Source of the DNA: an uncultured Elusimicrobiales bacterium
GTDB taxonomy: Bacteria; Elusimicrobiota; Elusimicrobia; Elusimicrobiales; Elusimicrobiaceae
Reading direction: 5' to 3'
DNA length: 34,115 nt
NCBI GenBank assembly: GCA_944326725.1
Contig: CALVFA010000002.1
Coordinates: 1-34,115, forward strand
The notes beneath the pieces were generated by a model. It saw only the letters and a list, made by a program, of their open reading frames with translations, was not told the origin of the DNA and did not search any database. Shown piece after piece: positions 1 through 6,533 of this stretch. A program made the translations under genes and the position numbers. Numbering within the stretch: position 1 is the first letter of the stretch; every line of letters starts with the position of its first letter.

Positions 1-111
1 GCCAAAATGGCCGCTACGGGCAATTTAGGTGATATTGCCGTGACCGTCTTGCAGGTAATGGGTCTTAAAAAACCGGCTGACATGACGGCCAAAAGCCTGA
101 TTGAAAAATAG
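1..111 (+). CDS. gpmI: 2,3-bisphosphoglycerate-independent phosphoglycerate mutase, C-terminal end (partial)
   Basis: Only the last 36 codons lie in the window, in frame 1, ending in TAG. The tail reads [16 protein letters not shown] followed by [12 protein letters not shown], which matches the conserved C-terminus of the cofactor-independent phosphoglycerate mutase family (GpmI: 'L.DVAPTLL.L.G...P.EMTGKSLI'). That enzyme interconverts 3- and 2-phosphoglycerate in glycolysis in the cytosol. Another member of the alkaline-phosphatase superfamily could have a similar tail, so the call rests on this short segment only. A strong terminator follows 20 bases after the stop. Confidence 0.7.
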   Translation, partial: AKMAATGNLGDIAVTVLQVMGLKKPADMTAKSLIEK

Positions 112-130
112 TTCTATATAGTATATGAGA

Positions 131-162
131 AAGCGGGGGCGTACAGAACGCCCCCGCTTTTT
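131..162 (+). terminator. Rho-independent terminator of gpmI
   Basis: A perfect 11-bp stem (131-141 with 149-159), 7-nt loop, followed by a T run. The stem is GGGGGC-rich. The T run overlaps the -35 element of the next promoter. Confidence 0.9.
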
Positions 163-189
163 GCGTACCGGGTAGGGAAAAAGTAAAAT
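161..189 (+). promoter_or_regulatory. Promoter of the DUF167 gene, leaderless type
   Basis: TTGCGT at 161-166, a 17-nt spacer and TAAAAT at 184-189. Six bases (190-195) separate the -10 box from the ATG at 196, so transcription should start on or next to the start codon. This is one of eight such arrangements in the window. Confidence 0.6.
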
Positions 190-195
190 AAACGT

Positions 196-423
196 ATGGA
201 AAAGTACCTAAAAGTAAAAGTGCACGCAGGCGAGAAAAAAGAAAAACTTTTGCGGAAATCTGCCGACACTTTTGAAATTTGGGTCAAAGCCCCTGCCGAG
301 CGCGGCCTGGCCAATGCCGCTGTGCGCCTTGCGCTGGCGGCGCATTTTGGCGTGGCGGAAAATAAACTCTCTTTAATAAAAGGAGCGACCTCTCCTGCCA
401 AAATCTTTCTATTGCGGGATTAA
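196..423 (+). CDS. DUF167 / YggU family protein
   Basis: 75 aa, the usual size of the DUF167 (YggU) family of small cytosolic proteins whose function is not settled. The signature is seen around residues 29-45, where VKAPAERGLANAAV corresponds to the family's 'v.apP.dGkANaal', followed by a short helix-turn region and a GATSPAKIF segment corresponding to the family's 'G.tSr.K.v.i'. The start at 196 gives the family-standard N-terminus (charged beta strand 'YLKVKVHAGEKKEK'). There is no Shine-Dalgarno at normal distance; instead a -10 box lies 6 nt upstream. The gene sits between the gpmI terminator and a structured intergenic region. Confidence 0.8.
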   Translation: MEKYLKVKVHAGEKKEKLLRKSADTFEIWVKAPAERGLANAAVRLALAAHFGVAENKLSLIKGATSPAKIFLLRD

Positions 424-427
424 GTTC

Positions 428-512
428 GGATCGCCTCTAGGGGCCGGGACGCAGTACTATAGCCTTTGTATCCACGCCTCGGCAGCAAGTGGTAGGGGCA
501 ATATCCTTTTTT
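428..512 (+). ncRNA. Candidate structured RNA ending in a T run
   Basis: The region just after the DUF167 stop folds into a closed element. GGAT-C-GCCTCT (428-438) pairs with AGGGGC-AAT-ATCC (494-506), and a T run follows at 507-512. Inside, GCCG (443-446) pairs with CGGC (480-483), GGA (447-449) with TCC (471-473), and TAC (455-457) with GTA (468-470). I do not recognise it as 6S, SRP, tmRNA, RNase P or a common riboswitch. It could be a processed 3' UTR, an elaborate terminator or a small RNA. Folding was done by eye. Confidence 0.35.
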
Positions 513-537
513 ATTGTTTGATTGGTCGTTAGCAGTT

Positions 538-560
538 TCCCGGCGAATGCCGGGATTTTT
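538..560 (+). terminator. Rho-independent terminator
   Basis: Perfect 7-bp hairpin TCCCGGC-GAAT-GCCGGGA followed by TTTTT. It lies 115 nt after the DUF167 stop and would end any transcript that passes the structured element at 428-512. Confidence 0.8.
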
Positions 561-684
561 ATGGGCTATTTTTGCCCAATATTCCTTGGCTCTTATTCCA
601 GCGATTTTATGTCAGAGGCCCTCGTGATGCAGCTTAGTTTATGCCGTATTGTGTTTGGTGATTTTTGGGTTGGAAGGTAAATTA
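561..684. other. Intergenic, no gene seen
   Basis: A small TGGGC/GCCCA hairpin lies near 562-577. Short open frames in this stretch (including one running 649-837) cross the promoter at 685-714, have no ribosome binding site and resemble no protein I know. Confidence 0.4.
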
Positions 685-714
685 TTGTTTTTCGCAGTTA
701 TTTTTTGTTATAAT
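685..714 (+). promoter_or_regulatory. Promoter upstream of the rpsF leader
   Basis: TTGTTT (685-690), 18-nt spacer, TATAAT (709-714) preceded by TGT, an extended -10. Predicted start near 721, giving either a separate small RNA or a 134-nt leader in front of rpsF. Confidence 0.55.
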
Positions 715-720
715 AAATCT

Positions 721-816
721 AAGGAAAGAATCGCCCGGGCCGCAGGTGAGTTAGTGCCCAAAAGAGATTCAATAAACCTATGCGAGGCGGTAGGATACGC
801 CTTGTGGGGTTTTTTG
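721..816 (+). ncRNA. Structured leader or small RNA upstream of rpsF
   Basis: About 96 nt from the predicted start to a T run. Possible pairings: GAATC (728-732) with GATTC (766-770), GGGC (737-740) with GCCC (757-760), and a final hairpin AGGCG (785-789) with CGCCT (799-803), followed after about 7 nt by TTTTTT (811-816 region). Known S6 or S6:S18 autoregulatory leaders occur in front of rpsF operons in several bacteria, but I cannot match this sequence to that consensus. It may be an attenuator, an S6-binding leader or an independent small RNA, because rpsF has its own -10 box further downstream. Confidence 0.35.
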
Positions 817-842
817 TCTGGAAAATCAGAGAAATAAAATAG

Positions 843-848
843 TATAAT
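843..848 (+). promoter_or_regulatory. -10 box of rpsF, leaderless type
   Basis: A consensus TATAAT exactly 6 nt before the rpsF ATG at 855. The -35 region is weak. rpsF has no Shine-Dalgarno, which supports a leaderless start from this box. Confidence 0.5.
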
Positions 849-854
849 AAATCT

Positions 855-1172
855 ATGAGAACCTACGAAACTGTAACAATTGTAAAACCGCAGCTGTCCG
901 ATTCGGAAGTGGCGGAATTTGTGACCAAAGTAAAAGAATTGGTCGCCAAAAACGGTGGCGAAGTCACCAGCGAAGAAAAACTGGGCAGACGGAAATTCAC
1001 CCACGACATTAACCATGTCCGTGACGGCTTTTACCTGTACTTGAAATTCAAAGCCCAGCCGGCTTTCATCAAAGTATGGGACGAAACGATGAAGCTCAAC
1101 GAAAAAGTGTTGCGCTCTATGGTCATGCTCTCCAGCGAAATCAAAGCCAAACCGGCTCCGGTGGCCAAATAA
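855..1172 (+). CDS. rpsF: 30S ribosomal protein S6
   Basis: 105 aa, normal for S6. The N-terminus MRTYETVTIVKPQLSDSEV is the classic S6 'mr.YE.m.Il.p.l.....' strand, and the middle GRRKFTHDINHVRDGFYLYL fits the conserved 'lGkr.la..I.....G.Y.l..f' block that contacts S18. S6 binds S18 and 16S rRNA in the 30S platform. It is the first gene of rpsF-ssb-rpsR-rplI, a conserved bacterial cluster. There is no ribosome binding site before the ATG; a TATAAT lies 6 nt upstream. Confidence 0.95.
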   Translation: MRTYETVTIVKPQLSDSEVAEFVTKVKELVAKNGGEVTSEEKLGRRKFTHDINHVRDGFYLYLKFKAQPAFIKVWDETMKLNEKVLRSMVMLSSEIKAKPAPVAK

Positions 1173-1181
1173 GAGGCGCTT

Positions 1182-1634
1182 ATGGCAGGCCAAATCAGAC
1201 TTCCGGAACAGAACCAAGTCCTTATCGCGGGCCGCTTAACGCGTGACCCCAATGTGGCCTTTACCCAAAAAGGGCAGGCGGTGTGCCGCTTTGACGTGGC
1301 CGTCAACCGCCGCTATATGGACCAGACCACAAATGAATGGAAGGACGACACCGTGTTCGTGCCCGTCGTAGTCTGGGGGACCGCCGCCGAACGGGCCAAA
1401 GACCGCCTGAAAAAAGGCACCCCCGTTTATGTGGAAGGCCGCCTGACCAGCAGCGAATATACCGATAAAAACACGGGCCAAACCCGCAAATCGCTGCAGA
1501 TTACCTGCCGCCGCCTGCAAATTTTGGAGAGCAATTTCTCCGGCGGGGCCGATTATGCCCAGCCGGCCGCTAAAGACGACGTGCCTTCCGTAGACGTGGA
1601 CCAGCCCGTTATGGAAGACGATGTGCCGTTTTAA
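1182..1634 (+). CDS. ssb: Single-stranded DNA-binding protein
   Basis: 150 aa with an N-terminal OB fold (about residues 1-112) and a flexible tail. Visible SSB signatures are NQVLIAGRLTRDPN, the FDVAVNRRY strand, and VYVEGRLTSSEYTDKNTGQ. The C-terminus ends MEDDVPF, the acidic tip ('DDDIPF' type) through which SSB recruits replication and repair partners. SSB coats single-stranded DNA during replication, recombination and repair. It sits 9 nt after rpsF and before rpsR, its usual place in this operon. Confidence 0.95.
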   Translation: MAGQIRLPEQNQVLIAGRLTRDPNVAFTQKGQAVCRFDVAVNRRYMDQTTNEWKDDTVFVPVVVWGTAAERAKDRLKKGTPVYVEGRLTSSEYTDKNTGQTRKSLQITCRRLQILESNFSGGADYAQPAAKDDVPSVDVDQPVMEDDVPF

Positions 1635-1662
1635 ATTTTCAAATTAAGAGGGAAGTGAAAAA

Positions 1663-1977
1663 ATGTCCGAAGAAATTAAAACTAATGCTGCACCTGCCGC
1701 CGCTCCCGCCGCGGCTGCCAGACCGGAAAGACCGGCCAGACCGTTTGCCAAAAAGCGCTTTGAAAGCCGCCGCAAGGTCTGCAAAGTCTGCGCTGAAAAA
1801 ATTGACAACGTAGATTATAAAAATTTCCAATTCGTTAAATCTTTCACGATGGAAAGCGGGAAAATTCTCTCCCGCCGCATCACCGGTACCTGCGCCAAAC
1901 ACCAGCGCCAGATTACCAAAGCAATTAAACGCGACCGCAATTTGGCTATTTTGCCGTATTCGCTGCCGAAGAAATAA
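1663..1977 (+). CDS. rpsR: 30S ribosomal protein S18
   Basis: 104 aa. The S18 core starts near residue 27 (FAKKRFESRRKVCKVCAEK) and continues to RRITGTCAKHQRQITKAIKR and an ILPY end, all diagnostic. The protein carries an N-terminal Ala/Pro/Arg-rich extension of about 25 residues that typical 75-80-aa S18 proteins lack; it is probably disordered. Cysteines in VCKVC and GTC suggest the zinc-binding (C+) form. A good ribosome binding site (AGAGGGAAG, 1648-1656) precedes the ATG. S18 partners with S6, encoded two genes upstream. Confidence 0.95.
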   Translation: MSEEIKTNAAPAAAPAAAARPERPARPFAKKRFESRRKVCKVCAEKIDNVDYKNFQFVKSFTMESGKILSRRITGTCAKHQRQITKAIKRDRNLAILPYSLPKK

Positions 1978-1997
1978 GTGTTTAGGGAGAATTCGAA

Positions 1998-2510
1998 ATG
2001 AAAGTTATTTTGAGAGAAAACGTAAAGAACTTGGGTATGGCCGGCGATATCGTGGAAGTAAAAAACGGCTATGCCAGAAACTTCTTGGTGCCGCAGAACT
2101 TGGCTGAAGTAGCCACCCCGGGCGCCGTGAAAAATTGGCAGCTGGGCGCTGAACGCCGCGCCAAAAAGATTGAAGCCGAACTGAAAGAGGCCCGCGCTAT
2201 CGCTGAAAAGCTGGAAGGCGTGGTGTTGCCCTTTACCAAAACCGTCAACAGCGACGGCGTGGTGTTTGGCTCTGTCAACAAAGCCGATATTTTTAAAGCT
2301 TTGACCGCGTTGGGTCACAAAATCACCAAAGATAACATTGAACTTAACATGCCGGTAAAAGCTTTGGGTGAAACCGAAGTGGGCATCTATTTAAAACCCA
2401 CCGTTACGGCTAAAATTAAAGTGAAAATTGAAGCCTTGACCGAAGTGGAACCCACCATTCCCGACGCCAAAGCCGAAACCAAAGCTGAAGCTGCCGCTGA
2501 AGGAAAATAA
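1998..2510 (+). CDS. rplI: 50S ribosomal protein L9
   Basis: 170 aa. The N-terminal L9 domain is clear: MKVILRENVKNLGMAGDIVEVKNGYARNFLVP (in pieces: MKVILRENV, GDIVEVKNGYARNFLVP) matches the family signature. A connecting helix (residues about 50-75, rich in Glu/Lys/Ala) leads to the C-terminal domain. The last 20 or so residues are an Ala/Glu/Lys tail absent from E. coli L9 (149 aa). L9 binds domain V of 23S rRNA at the base of the L1 stalk. It closes the operon; a ribosome binding site AGGGAGAA precedes it. Confidence 0.95.
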   Translation: MKVILRENVKNLGMAGDIVEVKNGYARNFLVPQNLAEVATPGAVKNWQLGAERRAKKIEAELKEARAIAEKLEGVVLPFTKTVNSDGVVFGSVNKADIFKALTALGHKITKDNIELNMPVKALGETEVGIYLKPTVTAKIKVKIEALTEVEPTIPDAKAETKAEAAAEGK

Positions 2511-2604
2511 GTCTGCCGGCCTGTGCCGTGCAGAAACAAGGTTGCCGCGGTTAACCCGCCCAACCGGGACCGAGTAGGTTCTCTGATGAGCAGTTCACTT
2601 TCCG
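2511..2604 (+). other. Structured 3' untranslated region of the rpsF operon
   Basis: 94 nt between the rplI stop and the terminator with several potential stems: CTGC/GCAG at about 2512-2533, and GGTTG...CAACC (about 2541-2566) enclosing GCGG/CCGC. No ORF or known RNA family is recognised. Confidence 0.3.
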
Positions 2605-2636
2605 CCCCGCACAACAAAAGTTGTGCGGGGTTTTTT
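2605..2636 (+). terminator. Rho-independent terminator of the rpsF-rplI operon
   Basis: Perfect 11-bp stem CCCCGCACAAC/GTTGTGCGGGG with an AAAA loop and six Ts. Confidence 0.95.
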
Positions 2637-2653
2637 CCATATCCTAGTTTTGC

Positions 2654-2659
2654 TAAAAT
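2654..2659 (+). promoter_or_regulatory. Extended -10 box of the pilin-like gene
   Basis: TGC-TAAAAT. Start expected near 2666, leaving a leader of about 15 nt that holds the ribosome binding site AGAAGGGGG before the ATG at 2681. Confidence 0.45.
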
Positions 2660-2680
2660 AGCATAGTAGAAGGGGGCAAT

Positions 2681-3199
2681 ATGACAAATAACTTTTTAAA
2701 TAAATGTATTACTAAGAAAGGGTTTACTCTTATAGAACTGCTGGTAGTGGTCTTAATTATTGGTATATTGTCTTCTATTGCCTTGCCTCAATATACGACT
2801 GCCGTAGAAAAGGCGCGTGCCACAGAAGCGGTAATGAATATAAAAACGATTACCGATGCGGCTGATTTATTTATATTGGAGAATCCGGCCTCTTCTTCTA
2901 CCTGTTTTTCTGATTTTGGAGCTACAGCCCTCTCAGGGGGGACGTGGAGCGGTGGAGACTATACTACAAAAAATTTTACCTACGATGATTTATGTATAGC
3001 CAATGGAAAAGGCCGGATAGATATCCATAGAAATACGGGGGAATATTCTTTTTGGATTACTAATGAAGGAGACGGCGTTTGTGATGGGCGGGAAGGCAAG
3101 TGATGTAAAGTTTGTGTTACCCAGGATACGGATTTAGGTAGAAAGATTTGCCGCGGGTTGGAGAGCCAAGGATTTACATATCTAGATTCGGAGATATAG
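2681..3199 (+). pseudogene. Type IV pilin-like protein interrupted by an in-frame TGA
   Basis: The N-terminus is a class III signal: a short basic leader ending KKG, cleavage before FTLIELLVVV, Glu at mature position 5, then a hydrophobic helix and a TEAVMNIKTI segment. This is the type IV pilin / pseudopilin fold, exported and assembled by the prepilin peptidase and pilus machinery. The frame stops at TGA (3101-3103) after 140 codons. The same frame then stays open for 31 codons to TAG at 3197-3199 and encodes a typical pilin tail with CKVCVTQD and RKICRGLESQGF. If the TGA replaced TGG the protein would read GK-W-CKV. It is therefore either a nonsense-mutated gene, a truncated but working pilin, or a readthrough case. 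A good ribosome binding site and promoter are intact, which suggests recent damage. Confidence 0.8.
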
Positions 3200-3222
3200 C
3201 TGAATTGAATTGAGTATGAATT

Positions 3223-3252
3223 AAAAACCGCTTCTAACAGAGCGGTTTTTTT
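3223..3252 (+). terminator. Rho-independent terminator after the pilin gene
   Basis: Stem AAAAACCGCT/AGCGGTTTTT with an 8-nt loop, then Ts. It lies 24 nt after the TAG at 3199, not after the TGA at 3103, which supports the longer reading as the ancestral gene. Confidence 0.85.
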
Positions 3253-3337
3253 GTATAAGGTGTTGTTTGACGCACGGGGCGTAGTTTTATACCATATAAC
3301 AAAGGTGTTTTATCACGAAAAACGAAGAGAGGATTTT

Positions 3338-3715
3338 ATGAAAAAAATTATCAACTCGCCCCAAGCTCCCAAAGCCATTGGGCCTTATTCCCAAGCGGTG
3401 GAAGAGGGCGGTTTTATTTTTACTTCCGGCGTGCTGCCGGTGGACCCGGTAACGGGGGAAATCTTTGGCGGGGACGTCAAAGGCCAGACGGAGCTGGTGC
3501 TGAAAAATTTGGAAAATGTGCTTAAGGCCGCCGGCGCCCAGCTAAAACATGTGGTCAAAACCACCGTTTATATGACTGATTTGACGGCGTTTGCTGAAAT
3601 GAACGAAGTATACGCCACCTTTTTTAAGGAAAATCCGCCCGCCCGCACGACGGTGCAGGTAGCGGCTCTTCCTAAAGGCAGCTGCATTGAAATAGAAGCC
3701 ATTGTGCGCAAATAA
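3338..3715 (+). CDS. ridA: RidA family enamine/imine deaminase
   Basis: 125 aa, the standard RidA (YjgF/YER057c/UK114) length. RidA hydrolyses reactive 2-aminoacrylate and related enamines made by PLP enzymes. Family motifs: KAIGPYSQAV near the N-terminus, FTSGVLPVDP, then NVLKAAGAQLKHVVKTTVYM, and the ligand-binding Arg in NPPARTTVQVAALP, ending IEIEAIV. The frame is open upstream to 3251, but the ATG at 3338 is preceded by AGAGAGGA and gives the family N-terminus. malQ follows after 9 nt, so the two are co-transcribed. Upstream, TTGACG (3267) and TATACC (3288) form a possible but poorly spaced promoter. Confidence 0.93.
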   Translation: MKKIINSPQAPKAIGPYSQAVEEGGFIFTSGVLPVDPVTGEIFGGDVKGQTELVLKNLENVLKAAGAQLKHVVKTTVYMTDLTAFAEMNEVYATFFKENPPARTTVQVAALPKGSCIEIEAIVRK

Positions 3716-3724
3716 AGGAAAACT

Positions 3725-5305
3725 ATGGCAAGTGTGCACGAAGAATTGTTAGCCAGCCGCAGCAACGGTATTTTAATGCCGCTGGCGGCGATGAAAACGG
3801 AAAGTGACTGGGGCGTGGGGGATTTCTCTTCGCTAAACCAGTGGGTCCGTTTTTTGGGCGGGCTGGGAGCAAGCATAGTGCAGATTTTACCTCTGCAGGA
3901 AACCGCCCCCGGGCAGACCTGCCCGTATTCCGCTTTAAGCGCTTTTGCCATAGACCCGGTATATATTGATGTAAACGCAGTGCGGGAAGTATCTTTAAGC
4001 CGCCGCGCCCAAGAGGAAATACAAAATTTACAGGGTGATATTACCGCTTGGCGTCTAAGCCGCAAAGCTCCGTTCAATGCAGTCAAACAAGCTAAAATGA
4101 AAGTGCTTTGGCAGGCCTATCAGTTCTTTTTAGAAAATGAACTGGCCTATCAATCCCCGCAGGCCCAGGCTTTTGCTGCTTACTGCGCCGCCAAAAAAGA
4201 ATGGCTGCGCCCGTACAGCATTTTCCGCGCGCTGAAAGAATTTTACCGCTGGCAGACCTGGACGCAATGGCCGCAGGATTTGGCCTTGTTTAAAAAAGAG
4301 GCGGTAGACGCTTTTGAAGCGCAATACCGCGAATATGTGGATTTCTTTTCTTATGTGCAGTGGCAGGCTGATTTGCAGCTGCGCACCGCTAAAGTGCAGG
4401 CGCAGGCCGCCGGGGTGCATTTGTTTGGGGACATTCCGTTTGGTACCAATTTAGACAGCGCCGAAGTGTGGAGCGAGCGGGACAATTTCCGCCTGGAGTG
4501 CTCCGTCGGCGCGCCGCCAGACCAGTTTTCAAAGGACGGCCAATGCTGGGGGCTGCCTGCCTATAATTGGGAGCATATTCAAGCAGAAGGGTTTGGCCTG
4601 TGGAAGCGCAAAATCCGCCGCGCGGTGGAATTGTATGATTTGTTCCGGCTGGACCATTTAGTCGGGTTTTTCCGCACATATATTTTCAAATCAGGCGATA
4701 ACCAGGGCGGATTTGATATTTTGGTGGAGCAGCAGCAAATTGACCGCGGATACGGATTTCTGAGTATGGTGCTTGACAGTGCCCGCGGCGCTATGCCGGT
4801 GGGGGAGGATTTGGGCGTCATTCCCACTTTTGTGCGCCGTATGCTGGTGGAAATGAAAATCCCCGGGTATAAAGTGTTGCGCTGGGAGCGTGAAGATAAC
4901 GGCTATTACCGCGAACCGCGCAATTTCCCGGTGGTGTCTTTGTGCACCACTTCTACCCACGATACCGAAACCGTGCGCGGCTGGTGGGAAACCATGCCCC
5001 AGCAGGAACGGGCCAATATTTGGGAAATGATTTCCGCCCAAAAGACCGATGGCAACGTTCCGTTTAATTTAGACACTCAGCGCGCTATCTTGCGCCGGGT
5101 GCTGACTTCCGGCTCGGCCCTGACGATGTTCTCCTGGCAGGACATTATCGGCACGTTAGACCGCGTCAATGTGCCCGGTACGGTGTCTGATGAAAACTGG
5201 ACCTACCGCAGTGAATATACCCCGCAGGAAGCCGCCAGCGTGTATAAAGAGCAGCTGGACAGCTACCGCTCTTTGCTGGAAGAGACGGGCCGCTTAAAAA
5301 AATAA
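3725..5305 (+). CDS. malQ: 4-alpha-glucanotransferase (amylomaltase, GH77)
   Basis: 526 aa, the short Thermus/plant DPE1-like form rather than the ~690-aa E. coli MalQ. It transfers maltodextrin segments between alpha-1,4-glucans in the cytosol. N-terminal RSNGILMPLAAMKTESDWGVGDF and CPYSALSAFAIDPVYID are diagnostic. Catalytic residues are all present: the nucleophile Asp310 in FRLDHLVGFFR, the acid/base Glu361 in GEDLGVI, and Asp413 in STHDTETVRGWW. Ribosome binding site AAAGGAAAA. The function fits glycogen turnover together with glgA (32189) and the CBM48 protein (19347) in this window. Confidence 0.95.
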   Translation: MASVHEELLASRSNGILMPLAAMKTESDWGVGDFSSLNQWVRFLGGLGASIVQILPLQETAPGQTCPYSALSAFAIDPVYIDVNAVREVSLSRRAQEEIQNLQGDITAWRLSRKAPFNAVKQAKMKVLWQAYQFFLENELAYQSPQAQAFAAYCAAKKEWLRPYSIFRALKEFYRWQTWTQWPQDLALFKKEAVDAFEAQYREYVDFFSYVQWQADLQLRTAKVQAQAAGVHLFGDIPFGTNLDSAEVWSERDNFRLECSVGAPPDQFSKDGQCWGLPAYNWEHIQAEGFGLWKRKIRRAVELYDLFRLDHLVGFFRTYIFKSGDNQGGFDILVEQQQIDRGYGFLSMVLDSARGAMPVGEDLGVIPTFVRRMLVEMKIPGYKVLRWEREDNGYYREPRNFPVVSLCTTSTHDTETVRGWWETMPQQERANIWEMISAQKTDGNVPFNLDTQRAILRRVLTSGSALTMFSWQDIIGTLDRVNVPGTVSDENWTYRSEYTPQEAASVYKEQLDSYRSLLEETGRLKK

Positions 5306-5317
5306 TAGAAATTATCG

Positions 5318-5350
5318 GCGGTGCCGGGCATTAAGCCGGCACCGCTTTTT
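5318..5350 (+). terminator. Rho-independent terminator of ridA-malQ
   Basis: Perfect 10-bp stem GCGGTGCCGG/CCGGCACCGC, 8-nt loop, TTTTT. Confidence 0.93.
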
Positions 5351-5382
5351 ATTTTTAGGTGCAAAATAATCTGTTGTGGATT

Positions 5383-5410
5383 TTGTTTTTATGGGGGCTT
5401 TTGTTATACT
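5383..5410 (+). promoter_or_regulatory. Promoter of the nucleotidyltransferase gene, leaderless type
   Basis: TTGTTT (5383-5388), 16-nt spacer, TATACT (5405-5410) with an extended TGT. Six bases then the ATG at 5417. Confidence 0.6.
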
Positions 5411-5416
5411 CTTTTT

Positions 5417-6349
5417 ATGAAAGAATATACAGCGATTATTCCGGTGGCCGGAAAAGGGGTGCGCTTGCTGCCTTTTACGCAGCATTGTCCTAAGACGATG
5501 CTCAGCGTGGCGGGAAAGCCTATTATTGCGCATATTTTGCAGCAAGTAGAGCAATGTGGTATCCGCAAAGTAGTGTTTGTGGTGGGGTATCAAAAAGAAC
5601 CCTTGATAGCGTATGTGCGCAGCCACTACCCGCATTTGGAAACGATTTTTGTAGAGCAAAAAGAGCCTAAAGGGTTGGGGCATGCCATTTATATGGCAAA
5701 AAACGCCGTCACGGGGCCGTGCTTTATTGTGCTGGGCGATACGATTATTGACGGGGATTTGCGCCCGCTGGTGGCGTGCGGCAAGAACGCCGTTGGGGTA
5801 AAAACCGTAGAGGACCCGCGCCGCTTTGGCGTGGTGGAAATGAAAGGGGATTTGATTGTCGGTTTTGAAGAAAAACCGCAACAGCCCAAAAGCAACTTGG
5901 CTTTAATTGGGGCTTATTCATTTTTAGAGGCGGGACAATTGTTCTCTTGTTTAGAAGAAGTAATAGCGTCTGGAAAGACTATTAAAAATGAAATCCAGCT
6001 GACCGATGCGCTCTCTTGCCTTTTGCAGCGGGGGGTAGAGATTGTGCCCGTAAAAATGAATGACTGGTTTGACTGCGGCACGTTAGAGATTATGCTGCAA
6101 ACTAACCGAGTTTTACTGGAGCGGCATAGCCATATCCCAGAGAAATTCCAAACAAATAACCACATAATACCGCCCTGTTGGATAGATGAAAGCGCTGTGC
6201 TGGAAAATTGTGTATTGGGACCGCATGTATCTGTAGGGGAAGGAGCGGTGCTTAAAAACTGCCGGTTAGAGGACACCATCATTTCCTCACAAACAGAACT
6301 GGAGGGAAAAAGTGCCCAACATTTTATAGCGGATAAATATACAAAATAG
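5417..6349 (+). CDS. Sugar-phosphate nucleotidyltransferase with a left-handed beta-helix tail
   Basis: 310 aa from the ATG at 5417; the frame is open upstream to 5321, but the -10 box 6 nt before 5417 and the conserved start (YTAIIPVAGKGVRLLPFT) decide the start. The first two thirds are an NTP_transferase Rossmann domain: the nucleotide loop AGKGVRLLPFT...PKTMLSVAGKP, the metal site LGDTIIDGD, and FEEKPQQP. Residues from about 250 carry hexapeptide-like turns (AVLENCVLGPHVSVGEGAVLK). This is the RmlA/GalU/GlmU-like architecture, making an NDP-sugar from a sugar 1-phosphate; which sugar and nucleotide cannot be told. Monocistronic between two terminators. Confidence 0.85.
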   Translation: MKEYTAIIPVAGKGVRLLPFTQHCPKTMLSVAGKPIIAHILQQVEQCGIRKVVFVVGYQKEPLIAYVRSHYPHLETIFVEQKEPKGLGHAIYMAKNAVTGPCFIVLGDTIIDGDLRPLVACGKNAVGVKTVEDPRRFGVVEMKGDLIVGFEEKPQQPKSNLALIGAYSFLEAGQLFSCLEEVIASGKTIKNEIQLTDALSCLLQRGVEIVPVKMNDWFDCGTLEIMLQTNRVLLERHSHIPEKFQTNNHIIPPCWIDESAVLENCVLGPHVSVGEGAVLKNCRLEDTIISSQTELEGKSAQHFIADKYTK

Positions 6350-6362
6350 AAAATCTTTTGTT

Positions 6363-6393
6363 AAAACCTCCGATGAAAAATCGGAGGTTTTTT
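6363..6393 (+). terminator. Rho-independent terminator
   Basis: AAAACCTCCGA/TCGGAGGTTTT stem with a 7-nt loop and T run, 14 nt after the nucleotidyltransferase stop. The following 100 bases (6394-6495) hold no feature I can support. Confidence 0.92.
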
Positions 6394-6495
6394 GTTTTAA
6401 GATTTTGGGTGTCTGTCTGCTGTGTCCCAGATGAAACCCCTACCGCAAAGAGCAGTAAGCGGCGAAATATAAGGTTTGCTGTGTAGTTAAGATTT

Positions 6496-6524
6496 AAAAA
6501 CCCCGGCGGGTTGCCGGGGTTTTT
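6496..6524. terminator. Bidirectional Rho-independent terminator
   Basis: AAAAACCCCGGC / GCCGGGGTTTTT, 12-bp stem with a GGGTT loop. It ends the minus-strand gene that stops at 6534 and can act on plus-strand read-through too. Confidence 0.9.
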
Positions 6525-6533
6525 ATACAAAAA

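Noticed and set aside
424-512. 6S, SRP, GEMM or glycine RNA in the region after DUF167
   Set aside because: Only short words such as GGGACGCA match; the conserved cores and loop sequences are absent.
649-837. 62-codon ORF upstream of rpsF
   Set aside because: It runs across a strong -10 box, has no ribosome binding site and resembles no protein.
2583-2592. CTGATGAG resembling a hammerhead ribozyme core after rplI
   Set aside because: The GAAA partner, the UH cleavage site and the three stems do not line up in any permutation, so it is a chance match.
3101-3103. TGA in the pilin gene as selenocysteine or a Trp codon of an altered code
   Set aside because: No SECIS-like hairpin follows at the expected place, and TGA ends many clear genes in this window.
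5321-5416. N-terminal extension of the nucleotidyltransferase
   Set aside because: It overlaps the preceding terminator and the promoter and breaks the family start; the ATG at 5417 is better supported.
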